A stretch of 64,000 nucleotides of DNA from Planctomonas deserti. GTDB lineage: Bacteria > Actinomycetota > Actinomycetes > Actinomycetales > Microbacteriaceae. Positions 18,929-27,616 of this stretch are shown here, piece by piece. Location of the stretch: positions 1 to 64,000 of the forward strand of contig NZ_QANL01000004.1 of NCBI RefSeq assembly GCF_003067705.1. Reading direction: 5' to 3'. The translations under genes and the position numbers were made by a program. Numbering within the stretch: position 1 is the first letter of the stretch; each line of letters begins with the position of its first letter. The notes under the pieces were generated by a model. It was not told where the DNA came from, did not search any database, and saw nothing but the letters and a program-made list of their open reading frames with translations.

Positions 18929-20323
18929 GTGACCGGCGTGGCGGAGGGCGGGACCCGGAACGGCAACGTGTCGTTCTGGTGGACGCAGCTCGGCCTGCCC
19001 GCCGCCCGGGCGCCGCTTCCCGGCTCGATCGGCGCCGACGTCTGCATCGTCGGCGCGGGCTTCACCGGCCTGTGGACGGCGTACTACCTGAAGCGCGCGG
19101 CCCCGCACCTCGATGTCGTGGTGCTCGAGTCGGAGTTCGCCGGCTTCGGCGCGTCGGGACGCAACGGCGGCTGGCTCACCAACACCATCACGGGCGGCCG
19201 GGACCGCTACCTGGCCTCCCGCAGCCGCGGCGAGATCGCCGAGATGCAGCGCGTCCTCAACGACGCGGTGGACGAGGTGATCCGCGTGACGCGGGCTGAG
19301 GGCATCGACGCGGGCATCGTGAAGGGCGGCGAGCTCACGGTCGCCACGTCTCCCGCCCAGCTCGGCCGGCTCCGGGCGTTCGCGAAGGCGGAGGCGGCGT
19401 GGCCGGCCACGGACCTCGAGGTCCTGTCCGCCGAGGCGGCGACCGAGCGCGTCGCGGTGCGCGGCGCGGTCGGCGCCGTGTGGCACCCGCACTGCGCGCG
19501 GGTCAACCCGGCGCAGCTGGTGAGCGGGCTGGCCCGCGCCGTCGAGGCGCTCGGCGTGCGCATCCACGAGCAGACGCCGGTCCGGGAGATCCGCCCGCAC
19601 GCCGCCGTGACCGACCGCGGCACGGTGACGGCGGACGTCGTCGTGCGCGCCACCGAGGGCTTCACGGCCAATCTCAAGGGCCAGCACCGCACCTGGCTGC
19701 CGATGAACTCCTCGCTCATCGTGACTGAACCGCTCGGTGACGACGTGCGGGACGAGATCGGCTGGCGCGGCAGGGAGCTGCTCGGCGACTTCGCCCACGT
19801 GTACATGTATGCGCAGCGGACCGCGGATGACCGCATCGCGATCGGCGGCCGCGGCGTGCCCTACCGGTTCGGATCGCGCACGGACAGCGACGGCGTCACC
19901 CAGGAGGCGACCATCCGGAAGCTCCGGGCGATCCTCACCGACTTCTTCCCGTCCGCCGCTGATACAGCGATCGAGCACGCCTGGTCCGGCGTGCTCGGGG
20001 TGCCGCGCGACTGGGCGGCGACCATGGGACTCGACCCCGCGACCGGCATCGCCTGGGCGGGCGGCTACGTCGGCACCGGCGTCACGACCACGAACGTGGC
20101 GGGCCGCACGCTCGCGGACCTCATCCTCGGCCACGACTCCGCGCTGACCCGACTTCCGTGGGTCGGGCACGTCGCGCGGAAGTGGGAGCCGGAGCCGCTG
20201 CGCTGGCTCGCCGTGCAGGGCATCTACGCCGCCTACGGGGCAGCGGACCGCATCGAGCGCGCGGGCCGGCCGCGCACGGCGGCGATCGCGCGCATCGCCG
20301 ACGTCGTCGCCGGGCGGCACTGA
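18929..20323 (+). CDS. FAD-dependent amine oxidoreductase (DAO family) 1
   Basis: 464 residues. The Rossmann motif VCIVGAGFTGLWTAYYL lies at about 35-52, followed by an Asp/Glu-ended strand (VVVLESEF) and the GRNGGW motif. A C-terminal AWAGGYVGTGVTTTNVAGRTLADL closes the FAD site. This is the glycine/sarcosine-oxidase-like DAO fold that includes gamma-glutamylputrescine oxidase. The GTG at 18929 is 4 bases after the aminotransferase stop; a GTG at 18938 is an alternative. Co-transcribed with the aminotransferase. Substrate is probably an amine of the polyamine route, but no gamma-glutamylputrescine synthetase is present in the window. Confidence 0.84.
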   Translation: MTGVAEGGTRNGNVSFWWTQLGLPAARAPLPGSIGADVCIVGAGFTGLWTAYYLKRAAPHLDVVVLESEFAGFGASGRNGGWLTNTITGGRDRYLASRSRGEIAEMQRVLNDAVDEVIRVTRAEGIDAGIVKGGELTVATSPAQLGRLRAFAKAEAAWPATDLEVLSAEAATERVAVRGAVGAVWHPHCARVNPAQLVSGLARAVEALGVRIHEQTPVREIRPHAAVTDRGTVTADVVVRATEGFTANLKGQHRTWLPMNSSLIVTEPLGDDVRDEIGWRGRELLGDFAHVYMYAQRTADDRIAIGGRGVPYRFGSRTDSDGVTQEATIRKLRAILTDFFPSAADTAIEHAWSGVLGVPRDWAATMGLDPATGIAWAGGYVGTGVTTTNVAGRTLADLILGHDSALTRLPWVGHVARKWEPEPLRWLAVQGIYAAYGAADRIERAGRPRTAAIARIADVVAGRH

Positions 20324-21789
20324 TGCTTGTGGCGGGGCGCTCCACCCGCCCGACCGCCGTGCCGGAACCGGCGTACGGGCCGCGGGCCGTCGGCGACGCC
20401 GCGGGCATCGACGCCGCCCTCCGGCCCGCGTCCCCGGTGCCGTTCTGGCTCGACTCCCCGGCACGGCCGACGCCGGAACCGGCACTCGCGGGTGCCGCGA
20501 CCGCGGACCTCGTCGTGGTCGGCGGGGGCTACTGCGGCCTGTGGACCGCGCTCCTCGCGAAGGAGCGGGAGCCGGAGCGCGACGTCGTCCTCCTCGAGGC
20601 CCGGGAGATCGCCTGGGCGGCGAGCGGACGCAACGGGGGCTTCTGCGAGAGCACGCTGACCCACGGGGCGGAGAACGGCGACCGTCACTTCCCGGACGAG
20701 CGGCGGCAGCTGGACCGGCTCGGACTGGAGAACTTCGCCGAGTTCCGCGAGACGCTCGTGCGCCACAGCATCGACGCGGAGTTCGAGACGCCGGGCGGGC
20801 TCACCGTCGCGACCGAGCCGCACCAGGTGCCCGGCCTCCGCGCGCTCGCCGAGACGGCCCCGGCCGGGCACTACACCTTCCTGGACGCCGACCGCGTCCG
20901 GTCCGTCGTCGACTCCCCGCTGTACCGGGCGGGCCTGCTCGAGACGGAGGGGGTCGCCCTCGTGCACCCCGCCAAGCTGGCGTGGGGACTGCGCCGGGCC
21001 TGCCTCGAGCTCGGCGTCCGCATCCACGAGCGCTCCCCCGTCGTCGGGCTGGATCGGGACGGCGACGGCGTCGCGGTGCGGACCCGTGCCGGCCGGGTGC
21101 GCGCCCGGAGCGTCGCCCTGGCCACGAACGGCTTCCCCTCGCTGATCCGGCGCACCCGCCTGCTCACAGTTCCCGTGTACGACTACGCCCTCATGACCGA
21201 ACCGCTCACCGCCGACCAGCTCACGAGCATCGGCTGGACCGGCCGGCAGGGGGTCACGGACTCCTCGCGGCAGTTCCACTACTACCGGCTCTCGGCGGAC
21301 AACCGCATCCTCTGGGGCGGCTACGACGCCGTCTACCACCGCGGCGGGCGCATCCGCCCCGCTCAGGACCGGCGCGAGCAGACGTTCCGCCTGCTCGCCG
21401 ACCACTTCTTCCGCACCTTCCCGCCGCTCGCCGACGTGCGGTTCAGCCACGCGTGGGGCGGCATGATCGACATGTCGTCCCGTCTCATGGCCTTCCACGG
21501 TACGGCGTGGCACGGCAGGGTCGCGTACAGCGCCGGGTACACCGGGCTCGGGGTGGCGGCCACGCGGTTCGGCGCGAAGGTCATGCTCGACCTGCTCGCC
21601 GGAAAGCCCACCGAGTTGACGGAGCTCCGCGCCGTCGGCTCCCTGCCCATCCCGATCCCGCCGGAGCCCGTGCGCTACCCCGCCATCACGCTGACCCGAC
21701 GGGCGGTCGCCCGGTCGGATGCTCGCGGCGGGAAGGACGGCCTGCTGCTGCGCTCCCTGGACGCGCTCGGCGTCGGCTTCGACTCCTGA
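20323..21789 (+). CDS. FAD-dependent amine oxidoreductase (DAO family) 2
   Basis: 488 residues. After an N-terminal segment of about 55 residues comes LVVVGGGYCGLWTALLA (FAD Rossmann), then SGRNGGFCES. A C-terminal YSAGYTGLGVAATRFGAKVMLDL follows. It is a distant paralogue of the preceding oxidase with the same architecture. The ATG shares a base with the preceding stop (TGATG), so the pair is translationally coupled. The two proteins may oxidise different amines or act together. It ends the plus-strand polyamine run, 24 bases before the convergent Nudix gene. Confidence 0.84.
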   Translation: MLVAGRSTRPTAVPEPAYGPRAVGDAAGIDAALRPASPVPFWLDSPARPTPEPALAGAATADLVVVGGGYCGLWTALLAKEREPERDVVLLEAREIAWAASGRNGGFCESTLTHGAENGDRHFPDERRQLDRLGLENFAEFRETLVRHSIDAEFETPGGLTVATEPHQVPGLRALAETAPAGHYTFLDADRVRSVVDSPLYRAGLLETEGVALVHPAKLAWGLRRACLELGVRIHERSPVVGLDRDGDGVAVRTRAGRVRARSVALATNGFPSLIRRTRLLTVPVYDYALMTEPLTADQLTSIGWTGRQGVTDSSRQFHYYRLSADNRILWGGYDAVYHRGGRIRPAQDRREQTFRLLADHFFRTFPPLADVRFSHAWGGMIDMSSRLMAFHGTAWHGRVAYSAGYTGLGVAATRFGAKVMLDLLAGKPTELTELRAVGSLPIPIPPEPVRYPAITLTRRAVARSDARGGKDGLLLRSLDALGVGFDS

Positions 21790-21813
21790 GCCGAGCCGCG
21801 CCCGACGGCGCGA

Positions 21814-22272
21814 TCAGGCGGAAGGCGAGTAGCGGCGGATCAGCTCGGGCAGCTCGGCGGGCTCGAAGGGCGCGGCCTCGGCCTCGAGCTCCTCGGCGCT
21901 CCACCAGCGGTGCGCGTGGATGTCGTCGAACTCCTCGGGCATCCAGTTGTCCGACAGCGGCGCGAACTCGTCCGTGCGCACCGCGAAGAACGTGGAGTGG
22001 CCGACGTCGAGGGCGCCGTCGATCCGCCGCCGCTCGAAGTCGTGCTCCCACACCGTCGGGCCGACGCCGTCGACCGACAGACCGGTCTCCTCGAACAGCT
22101 CGCGCCTGGCCGCGACCTCCGGCGTCTCGCCGGGATCGATGCCCCCGCCCGGCGTGATCCAGCGCGGCGGCCGGTCGATGTTCTCCGAGTAGTTGGTGAG
22201 GAACAGCAGCACGCGGCCCCGGGCGTCGTAGAGGAGGACGCGGGCGGTGTTGCGGACGTGACGCTCGGTCAT
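21814..22272 (-). CDS. Nudix hydrolase
   Basis: 152 residues. The Nudix box is complete: GGGIDPGETPEVAARREL followed by FEETGL, with the metal-binding REL-EE residues. The N-terminus RVLLYDARGRVLLFL and the flanking strands fit a general Nudix pyrophosphohydrolase of the MutT/NUDIX group. The PPRWITPGGG segment before the box resembles enzymes acting on nucleoside diphosphate derivatives, but the substrate cannot be assigned. Same strand as the SDR gene, 7 bp downstream of it, so likely co-transcribed. Confidence 0.87.
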   Translation of the reverse strand: MTERHVRNTARVLLYDARGRVLLFLTNYSENIDRPPRWITPGGGIDPGETPEVAARRELFEETGLSVDGVGPTVWEHDFERRRIDGALDVGHSTFFAVRTDEFAPLSDNWMPEEFDDIHAHRWWSAEELEAEAAPFEPAELPELIRRYSPSA

Positions 22273-22279
22273 CCCGGGG

Positions 22280-23044
22280 TCAGGCGCCGGCGAAGCCGGA
22301 CGTGTCGCCCACGTACTTCGTGTGGTCGGCGGGGACCGGCTCGACGGCGGCCAGCGCGACCTCCGCCGCGAACTCGGACACGTTGTACAGCTTGCCCGCC
22401 GCCTCCTTGCGCGCGCTGATCGCGCCCGGGTTCGCGCGCTCCAGCAGCGTCGCGGTGATGGTGCCCTCGATCATGTCGCCGGACACGACGACGAACTCGA
22501 CGCCCTTCGCCTCCAGCTCGGGGATCATCGAGCGCAGCGCGTCCTCGCCGGCCCGCTTGCTGTGGGCGACGGGCTCGTACTCCGGCATGGTCTCGGTCGT
22601 GTTGATGAAGTGCGCCTGGTGGCTCGTCACGAAGACGACGCGGGCGCCCTCCTGCAGCAGCGGCAGGGCCGCGGTCAGCACGTTCACCTGGGCGTCGCGG
22701 TTCAGCGTCATCGCGTAGTCGGCCGCCATGCCCGTCTCCATGCCGCCCGAGGCGTTGAGCACGAGGATGTCGAGCCCGCCGAACTCCTCGCGCACCGTCT
22801 CGAACATCTGCCGCACCGAGTCGGGGTCGGTCAGGTCGGCGCCGACCGCGATGGCCGTGCCGCCCTGCTCCGTCAGCTGGCCGACGAGCTTCTCCGCGCG
22901 GGCCTTCTTGTTGCGGTAGTTGACGACGACGGACGCGCCGGCCTTCGAGAAGTAGGTCACCGTGTCGGCGCCGATGCCGCGCGAGGATCCCGTTACCAGG
23001 GCTCGCTTTCCGTCCAGTGCTCCGGGGGCGAAGGGTTCCGTCAC
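22280..23044 (-). CDS. SDR-family oxidoreductase with displaced catalytic Tyr
   Basis: 254 residues. The Rossmann motif is TGSSRGIGADT (18-28), and the NASGG and VFVTSHQAHF segments supply the structural Asn and catalytic Ser. The canonical YxxxK is not present: the Lys lies in YEPVAHSKRAGED with Tyr seven residues before it, not four. The protein is otherwise intact, so this is more likely a divergent but real subfamily than a decayed gene. GTG at 23044 follows GAGGAG. It is divergent from the NfeD-stomatin pair. Confidence 0.82.
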   Translation of the reverse strand: MTEPFAPGALDGKRALVTGSSRGIGADTVTYFSKAGASVVVNYRNKKARAEKLVGQLTEQGGTAIAVGADLTDPDSVRQMFETVREEFGGLDILVLNASGGMETGMAADYAMTLNRDAQVNVLTAALPLLQEGARVVFVTSHQAHFINTTETMPEYEPVAHSKRAGEDALRSMIPELEAKGVEFVVVSGDMIEGTITATLLERANPGAISARKEAAGKLYNVSEFAAEVALAAVEPVPADHTKYVGDTSGFAGA

Positions 23045-23214
23045 GGGTGTCTCCTCGACTGCTCTGCCTGCGGGCCCGGGGCCGGGCCACCAGCATTCGA
23101 GCGTATCCCACGGGCGCCCGCCGGACCGGCCCGGTGCCGCGCGGCCCTGGCCGAACGGTCAGCGGCTACTGATAGCGTTCGACGAAGACGAATCCGCGAG
23201 GGAGAGGGGCGGCG

Positions 23215-23691
23215 ATGACCGAGTTCCTGACCGAGTACGCCTGGATCCTCTGGCTCGCGCTCATCCTGCTGTTCATCATCGTCGAGATGCTGAGCCTCGA
23301 GCTCACCTTCCTGATGCTCGGCATCGGCAGCCTGGGCGGTCTCCTCGCCGGCCTGCTCGGCGCTCCGCTGTGGCTGCAGATCATCGTCGCGGCCCTGGTG
23401 TCCGTGCTGCTCCTCTTCGGCCTCAAGCCCCCGCTCCTGCGCGCGCTGAAGCGCGGCGGTGACCCGGCGCTCAGCAACGTCGACGCACTGCTCGGGATGA
23501 GCGGCCTCGTGGTCACGACCGTCGGTGAGTTCGGCGGACACGTGAAGCTGTCGAACGGCGAGACCTGGACGGCGCGGGTCGCCCCCACGGTCGACCTCCC
23601 CGAACTCGTCGAGGGCCAGCGGGTCCTCGTCACGGCGATCGACGGCGCCACCGCCTACGTCGCCCCTGCAGAAAGGATCTCCAATTCATGA
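23215..23691 (+). CDS. NfeD-family membrane protein
   Basis: 158 residues. Two or three N-terminal helices (AWILWLALILLFIIVEML, FLMLGIGSLGGLLAGLL, LQIIVAALVSVLLLFG) are followed by an OB-fold domain from about 90 to 155 (LVVTTVGEFGGHVKLSNGETWTARV). This short NfeD form partners with stomatin-like proteins, and here the stomatin gene overlaps its stop by 4 bp (ATGA). ATG at 23215 follows GAGGGAGAGG. The pair is thought to organise membrane microdomains or protein quality control in the membrane. Confidence 0.88.
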   Translation: MTEFLTEYAWILWLALILLFIIVEMLSLELTFLMLGIGSLGGLLAGLLGAPLWLQIIVAALVSVLLLFGLKPPLLRALKRGGDPALSNVDALLGMSGLVVTTVGEFGGHVKLSNGETWTARVAPTVDLPELVEGQRVLVTAIDGATAYVAPAERISNS

Positions 23692-24677
23692 CATCCGATT
23701 CGGTGGGCGCCATCGTGCTCTGGGCCGTGCTCGCGGTCGTCGTCATCTTCATCCTGGTGATCCTCTTCCGCTCGATCCGCATCATCCCGCAGGCCAACGC
23801 GGGCGTCGTCGAGCGCCTCGGCCGCTACCACAAGACCCTCATGCCGGGGCTCAACCTCCTCGTGCCGTTCATCGACCGGGTGCGGCCGCTCATCGACATG
23901 CGCGAGCAGGTGGTGTCCTTCCCGCCCCAGCCGGTCATCACCGAGGACAACCTCGTCGTCTCCATCGACACGGTCGTCTACTTCCAGGTGACGGACGCCC
24001 GGGCCGCGACCTACGAGATCGCCAACTACCTCGGCGCCGTCGAGCAGCTGACCACGACGACGCTCCGCAACGTCGTCGGCAGCCTCAACCTCGAGGAGGC
24101 GCTGACCAGCCGCGACAACATCAACGGGCAGCTGCGCATCGTGCTCGACGAGGCGACGGGCAAGTGGGGCGTGCGCGTGGGCCGCGTCGAGCTCAAGGCC
24201 ATCGACCCGCCCGCCTCGATCCAGGACTCCATGGAGAAGCAGATGCGCGCCGAGCGCGACCGCCGCGCGCTGATCCTCACCGCGGAGGGCACGAAGCAGT
24301 CCGCCATCCTCACCGCCGAGGGCGCGCGGCAGGCCGCGATCCTCTCCGCGGAGGGCGACGCCCGGGCGCAGGTGCTGCGTGCCGAGGGCGAGGCGCAGGC
24401 CATCCAGACCGTGTTCGGCGCGATCCACGCGGGCAACCCGGACGAGAAGCTGCTGGCGTACCAGTACCTGCAGACGCTGCCGAAGCTGGCCGAGGGGCCG
24501 TCGAACAAGCTGTGGATCATCCCGAGCGAGCTCACCGAGGCGCTGAAGACGGTCGGCGCGGGCTTCGGCCCCGGCGGCTCCCCGCTGATCCCGGGTAGCG
24601 CGACGGGCGCAGCGCACAGTGCCGCGCCGGCCGCAGCCCCCAGCCATGACGCGCGGCCGACGCAGGCCGACTCCTAG
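23688..24677 (+). CDS. SPFH/Band 7 stomatin-like protein (paraslipin type)
   Basis: 329 residues. One N-terminal helix (IVLWAVLAVVVIFILVILF) is followed by the SPFH domain starting IIPQANAGVVERLGRYHKTLMPGLN. A coiled, Ala/Glu-rich segment at about 195-245 holds repeats of the form ILTAEG/ILSAEG, as in stomatins. The C-terminus is a Pro/Ala-rich tail. Coupled to the NfeD gene by a 4-bp overlap. The 3' end overlaps the GDPD gene by about 32 bp. Predicted membrane scaffold oligomer. Confidence 0.9.
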   Translation: MTSDSVGAIVLWAVLAVVVIFILVILFRSIRIIPQANAGVVERLGRYHKTLMPGLNLLVPFIDRVRPLIDMREQVVSFPPQPVITEDNLVVSIDTVVYFQVTDARAATYEIANYLGAVEQLTTTTLRNVVGSLNLEEALTSRDNINGQLRIVLDEATGKWGVRVGRVELKAIDPPASIQDSMEKQMRAERDRRALILTAEGTKQSAILTAEGARQAAILSAEGDARAQVLRAEGEAQAIQTVFGAIHAGNPDEKLLAYQYLQTLPKLAEGPSNKLWIIPSELTEALKTVGAGFGPGGSPLIPGSATGAAHSAAPAAAPSHDARPTQADS

Positions 24678-25443
24678 CGCGCCCGTCCGCTCCGCGTACT
24701 TCACCCCGGCCGAGATGCCGCGGGTGATCGCGCACCGCGGGTTCGCCGTCGACGCTCCGGAGAACACCCTGCTGGCGTTCGAGAACGCGCTCGCGCTCGG
24801 TGTCACCCACCTCGAGACGGACGTGCGCGCGACGCGGGACGGGACGCCGGTGCTGTGGCACGACAGGACCGTGGAGCGGCTCGGCGGGTCCTCCGCCCGG
24901 ATCGCCGACCTCGACCTGGCCCAGCTGCGGTCCATCGACCTCGGCTCCCGTCAGCGCGTCGCCACACTGCGCGAGGCGCTCGAGGCCTTCCCCGATGCGC
25001 GCTTCAACATCGACGTGAAGTCCCTCGACGCGGCGGACGGCAGCGTCGCGGTCATCGCCGCCCTGGGGGCGGAGCACCGGGTCCTCCTCGCCTCGTTCTC
25101 GGAGCGCCGACGGGCGCGTGCCGTGCGCGCCCTTCCGGGCGTGGCCACGTCCGCGTCCGCGCCCCGGCTCGCCCTCGCGGTGCTCGCCTGCCGTCTCGGG
25201 CTGATCCCGATCGCCCGGGTCGCCCTGCGCGGCATCGACGCGGTGCAGATGCCCGACCGGGTGCTGCGCGTGCGCACCACGACGCCCCGGATGGTGCGTC
25301 GCCTGCATCGCGCCGTCCGCGAGGTGCACGTCTGGACGATCAACGATCCGCTCGCCATGCGCGCGCTCATCGACGCTGGAGTCGACGGTGTCGTCACCGA
25401 CCGCTCCGACGAGGCGCGCGCCGCCCTGCACCATCGCCCCTGA
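24646..25443 (+). CDS. Glycerophosphodiester phosphodiesterase
   Basis: 265 residues from the chosen ATG. IAHRGFAVDAPENT carries the catalytic His and the Arg/Glu that bind metal and phosphate. LETDVRATRDGTPVLWHD supplies the next Glu/Asp and His, and the late VHVWTINDP and GVVTDRSD segments complete the TIM-barrel active site. It would hydrolyse glycerophosphodiesters to glycerol 3-phosphate and an alcohol. No signal peptide, so intracellular. ATG at 24646 overlaps the stomatin gene by 32 bp; an ATG at 24715, just before the conserved domain, is the main alternative. Confidence 0.87.
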   Translation: MTRGRRRPTPSAPVRSAYFTPAEMPRVIAHRGFAVDAPENTLLAFENALALGVTHLETDVRATRDGTPVLWHDRTVERLGGSSARIADLDLAQLRSIDLGSRQRVATLREALEAFPDARFNIDVKSLDAADGSVAVIAALGAEHRVLLASFSERRRARAVRALPGVATSASAPRLALAVLACRLGLIPIARVALRGIDAVQMPDRVLRVRTTTPRMVRRLHRAVREVHVWTINDPLAMRALIDAGVDGVVTDRSDEARAALHHRP

Positions 25444-25531
25444 GAAAGACCTGGGAAGGGGACGGAACAGGAAAGGTTATCCACAGCGCGGCGTTGCATT
25501 GTGTGAACGCTTTGCGGAAGGAGACCGAACG

Positions 25532-25897
25532 ATGGCAGATCGTAGCTTGCGTGGAATGAGGCTCGGCGCGCAGAGCCTGCAGAGTGAAGAGGGCGTGACC
25601 TTCTCACCGCGACAGAAGAGGACGTACCGCGCAGCGGACGGCACGACGTTCGACGTCGTGTTCTCAGCCGACGCCGAGGTGCCCGAGGTGTGGGAGTCGC
25701 CCAAGAGCGGCCAGGAGGGTCGTCTGATCGATGACGCCGGTGCACTCGTGCAGCCGGAGGCCGTCGAGACGAAGGCGCCCCGCACGCACTGGGACATGCT
25801 GCTCGAGCGGCGCACGCGCGCCGAGCTCGAGGAGCTGCTCGAAGAGCGGCTCCAGTACCTCCGCGCCCGTCGGGGCGAGCACAAGATCGGCGCCTAG
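25532..25897 (+). CDS. rbpA: RNA polymerase-binding protein RbpA
   Basis: 121 residues, the normal length for this actinobacterial RNA polymerase partner. It activates transcription by the principal sigma factor. The N-terminal tail (MADRSLRGMRLGAQSLQSEEGV) is followed by the core, in which the usual Cys zinc ligands are absent, and then a basic/acidic sigma-interacting helix (WDMLLERRTRAELEELLEERL). ATG at 25532 follows GGAAGGAG. A terminator-like hairpin follows at 25930. The neighbouring lnt gene is convergent, an arrangement I recall from other actinobacteria. Confidence 0.93.
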   Translation: MADRSLRGMRLGAQSLQSEEGVTFSPRQKRTYRAADGTTFDVVFSADAEVPEVWESPKSGQEGRLIDDAGALVQPEAVETKAPRTHWDMLLERRTRAELEELLEERLQYLRARRGEHKIGA

Positions 25898-25929
25898 GCC
25901 CGGTCGACGCTTCCCACTCACGCCCTCAT

Positions 25930-25959
25930 CGCCCCTTAGGCGGTGGGGGCGTTCTTTCT
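25930..25959 (+). terminator. Rho-independent terminator after rbpA
   Basis: CGCCCC (25930-25935) pairs with GGGGCG (25946-25951) and is followed directly by TTCTTTCT. It lies 32 bp after the rbpA stop and 31 bp before the end of the convergent lnt gene, so it could stop transcription from rbpA. Confidence 0.6.
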
Positions 25960-25990
25960 GCTCCCGCCCATAGCCGCCCCACCCGAGGGG

Positions 25991-27616
25991 TCAGGCGCGG
26001 CGACGGCCGAACAGCAGGACGGCCAGCAGGGCGGCGATGCCGAAGCCGCTGATCGCGAGCTCGAGCCCGGCGCCCACGAGGCTCGCCGGGGTGACCGCGG
26101 TCGCGAGCGGCACCGACTCCACCATGGAGCCGGGCTCGTAGGGCGTGAGCCGGGAGATCGTCGAGCCGTCCGGCGCGATGATGGCACTCGTGCCCACCGT
26201 GGAGATGTTCACCACGGAACGGCCGATCTCGATCGCGCGCAGCCGGGCGATCGCGAGCTGCTGCACGTTCTCCTCGGTCTGGCCGAAGTCCGCGTTGTTG
26301 GTCTGAGCGAGGATGATCTCCGCTCCGTCGCCGGTCATCTCCCGCACCAGGGCGTCGTCGGTGATGTCGAAGCAGATCGAGATGCCCGCGATCACGCCGC
26401 CCACGTCGAGCACGGTGTCGCGGGTGCCCTTCGAGTAGCCGCGCGGCACCATGTCGATCAGGTCCGGCGCGAACGCGCGCCAGAACTCCCGGTCGGGGGC
26501 GTACTCGGCGAACGGCACCGGGTGCTTCTTGTCGTACTGGTCCCCGACCCCCTGCCCCGGTAGCCACAGCAGGGACGAGTTGTAGGTGTCCTCCCCCGCC
26601 TGGGTCACCGTGCCGAGCACGAGCGGTGCATCCATGGCGGAGCTGATGCGGTCGACGGCCCGCGCGACCGCCGCCGAGCGCGAGGGGTCGAGGTCCGAGC
26701 CGTTCTCCGGCCACACGACCATGTCGACGTCCTGGCCGACCAGCGGCGCGGTGGCGTCGAGGTGCTTCTGCAGGTTCTCGCCGGGCAGGTACTCCGCCAG
26801 CAGCCCGGAGTTCGTGTTGCCCTGCACGGCGGCGACCGTCGTCGATCCCGTGGTCGGGGCCGGCCAGGCGGGTACGAGGAGCAGCACCGCGAGGGCCGCG
26901 ACGCCCGCGGTGAGGCGCGGCAGGACCGGACGCCCGGCCTGGCGCGCCAGCTGCAGCACGAGCGCAACGAGGGCGACGAGGAGGAAGCTCAGGCCGGACA
27001 CGCCCACCCAGGCCACGAGCGGCGCGAACGGGCTCTCGCTCTGCGAGAGGGCCACCCGCCCCCAGGCGAACCCGCCGTACGGCCACGTGCTCGTGACGGC
27101 CTCGCGGGCGGTCCACAGGGCCGCGACGGCCGCCGGGAGAACGAGGTGACGGGAGACGGCACCCGTCCAGAGCCGGGGACCCCGGTTCAGCACCACCGCG
27201 ATCGGCACCGCGAAGGCCGCCCAGAACAGCGACTCCAGCCCGGAGAGCGCGGCCCACGGCACGGGTCCGAGGTACACGGTGAGCCAGGAGATGTGCGTGA
27301 GGTAGAAGGCGAGCCCGCCCACGAGTCCGACGGCGGCCGCCGACCAGCCCGCCCGTCCCACCAGCGCGGCGAGGAACGCGCCGACGCCGACGAGCGTCAG
27401 CGGCCAGACGCCCTGGTCGGGGAAGCCGGCGGCCGAGATCGGCCCGGACGCGACGGCGAGCAGCAGGGACAGCCAGAGCGGCACGGACGCGCGCCCGCCA
27501 TCTACCCGGTCAACGCCGGTCAGGGGTAGCCGCTGACCCCGATCGCGGACGTGGGGTCGCGAGCGCCCGGCCGCCGGCGGCGCGGGCACCGCCCGCGGGG
27601 ACGTGCTCAGGGCCAT
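25991..27616 (-). CDS. lnt: Apolipoprotein N-acyltransferase
   Basis: 541 residues. About seven N-terminal hydrophobic helices are followed by a carbon-nitrogen hydrolase domain with the Glu-Lys-Cys triad: Glu in TWPYGG-distal VWPENGSD, Lys in YDKKHPVPFAEYAP, Cys in ISICFDITDD. A last helix (LELAISGFGIAALLAVLLFG) ends the protein. It adds the third acyl chain to lipoproteins at the outer face of the membrane. ATG at 27616 shares a base with the helY stop (TGATG), so it is coupled to helY. Several lipoproteins in this window are potential substrates. Confidence 0.9.
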   Translation of the reverse strand: MALSTSPRAVPAPPAAGRSRPHVRDRGQRLPLTGVDRVDGGRASVPLWLSLLLAVASGPISAAGFPDQGVWPLTLVGVGAFLAALVGRAGWSAAAVGLVGGLAFYLTHISWLTVYLGPVPWAALSGLESLFWAAFAVPIAVVLNRGPRLWTGAVSRHLVLPAAVAALWTAREAVTSTWPYGGFAWGRVALSQSESPFAPLVAWVGVSGLSFLLVALVALVLQLARQAGRPVLPRLTAGVAALAVLLLVPAWPAPTTGSTTVAAVQGNTNSGLLAEYLPGENLQKHLDATAPLVGQDVDMVVWPENGSDLDPSRSAAVARAVDRISSAMDAPLVLGTVTQAGEDTYNSSLLWLPGQGVGDQYDKKHPVPFAEYAPDREFWRAFAPDLIDMVPRGYSKGTRDTVLDVGGVIAGISICFDITDDALVREMTGDGAEIILAQTNNADFGQTEENVQQLAIARLRAIEIGRSVVNISTVGTSAIIAPDGSTISRLTPYEPGSMVESVPLATAVTPASLVGAGLELAISGFGIAALLAVLLFGRRRA

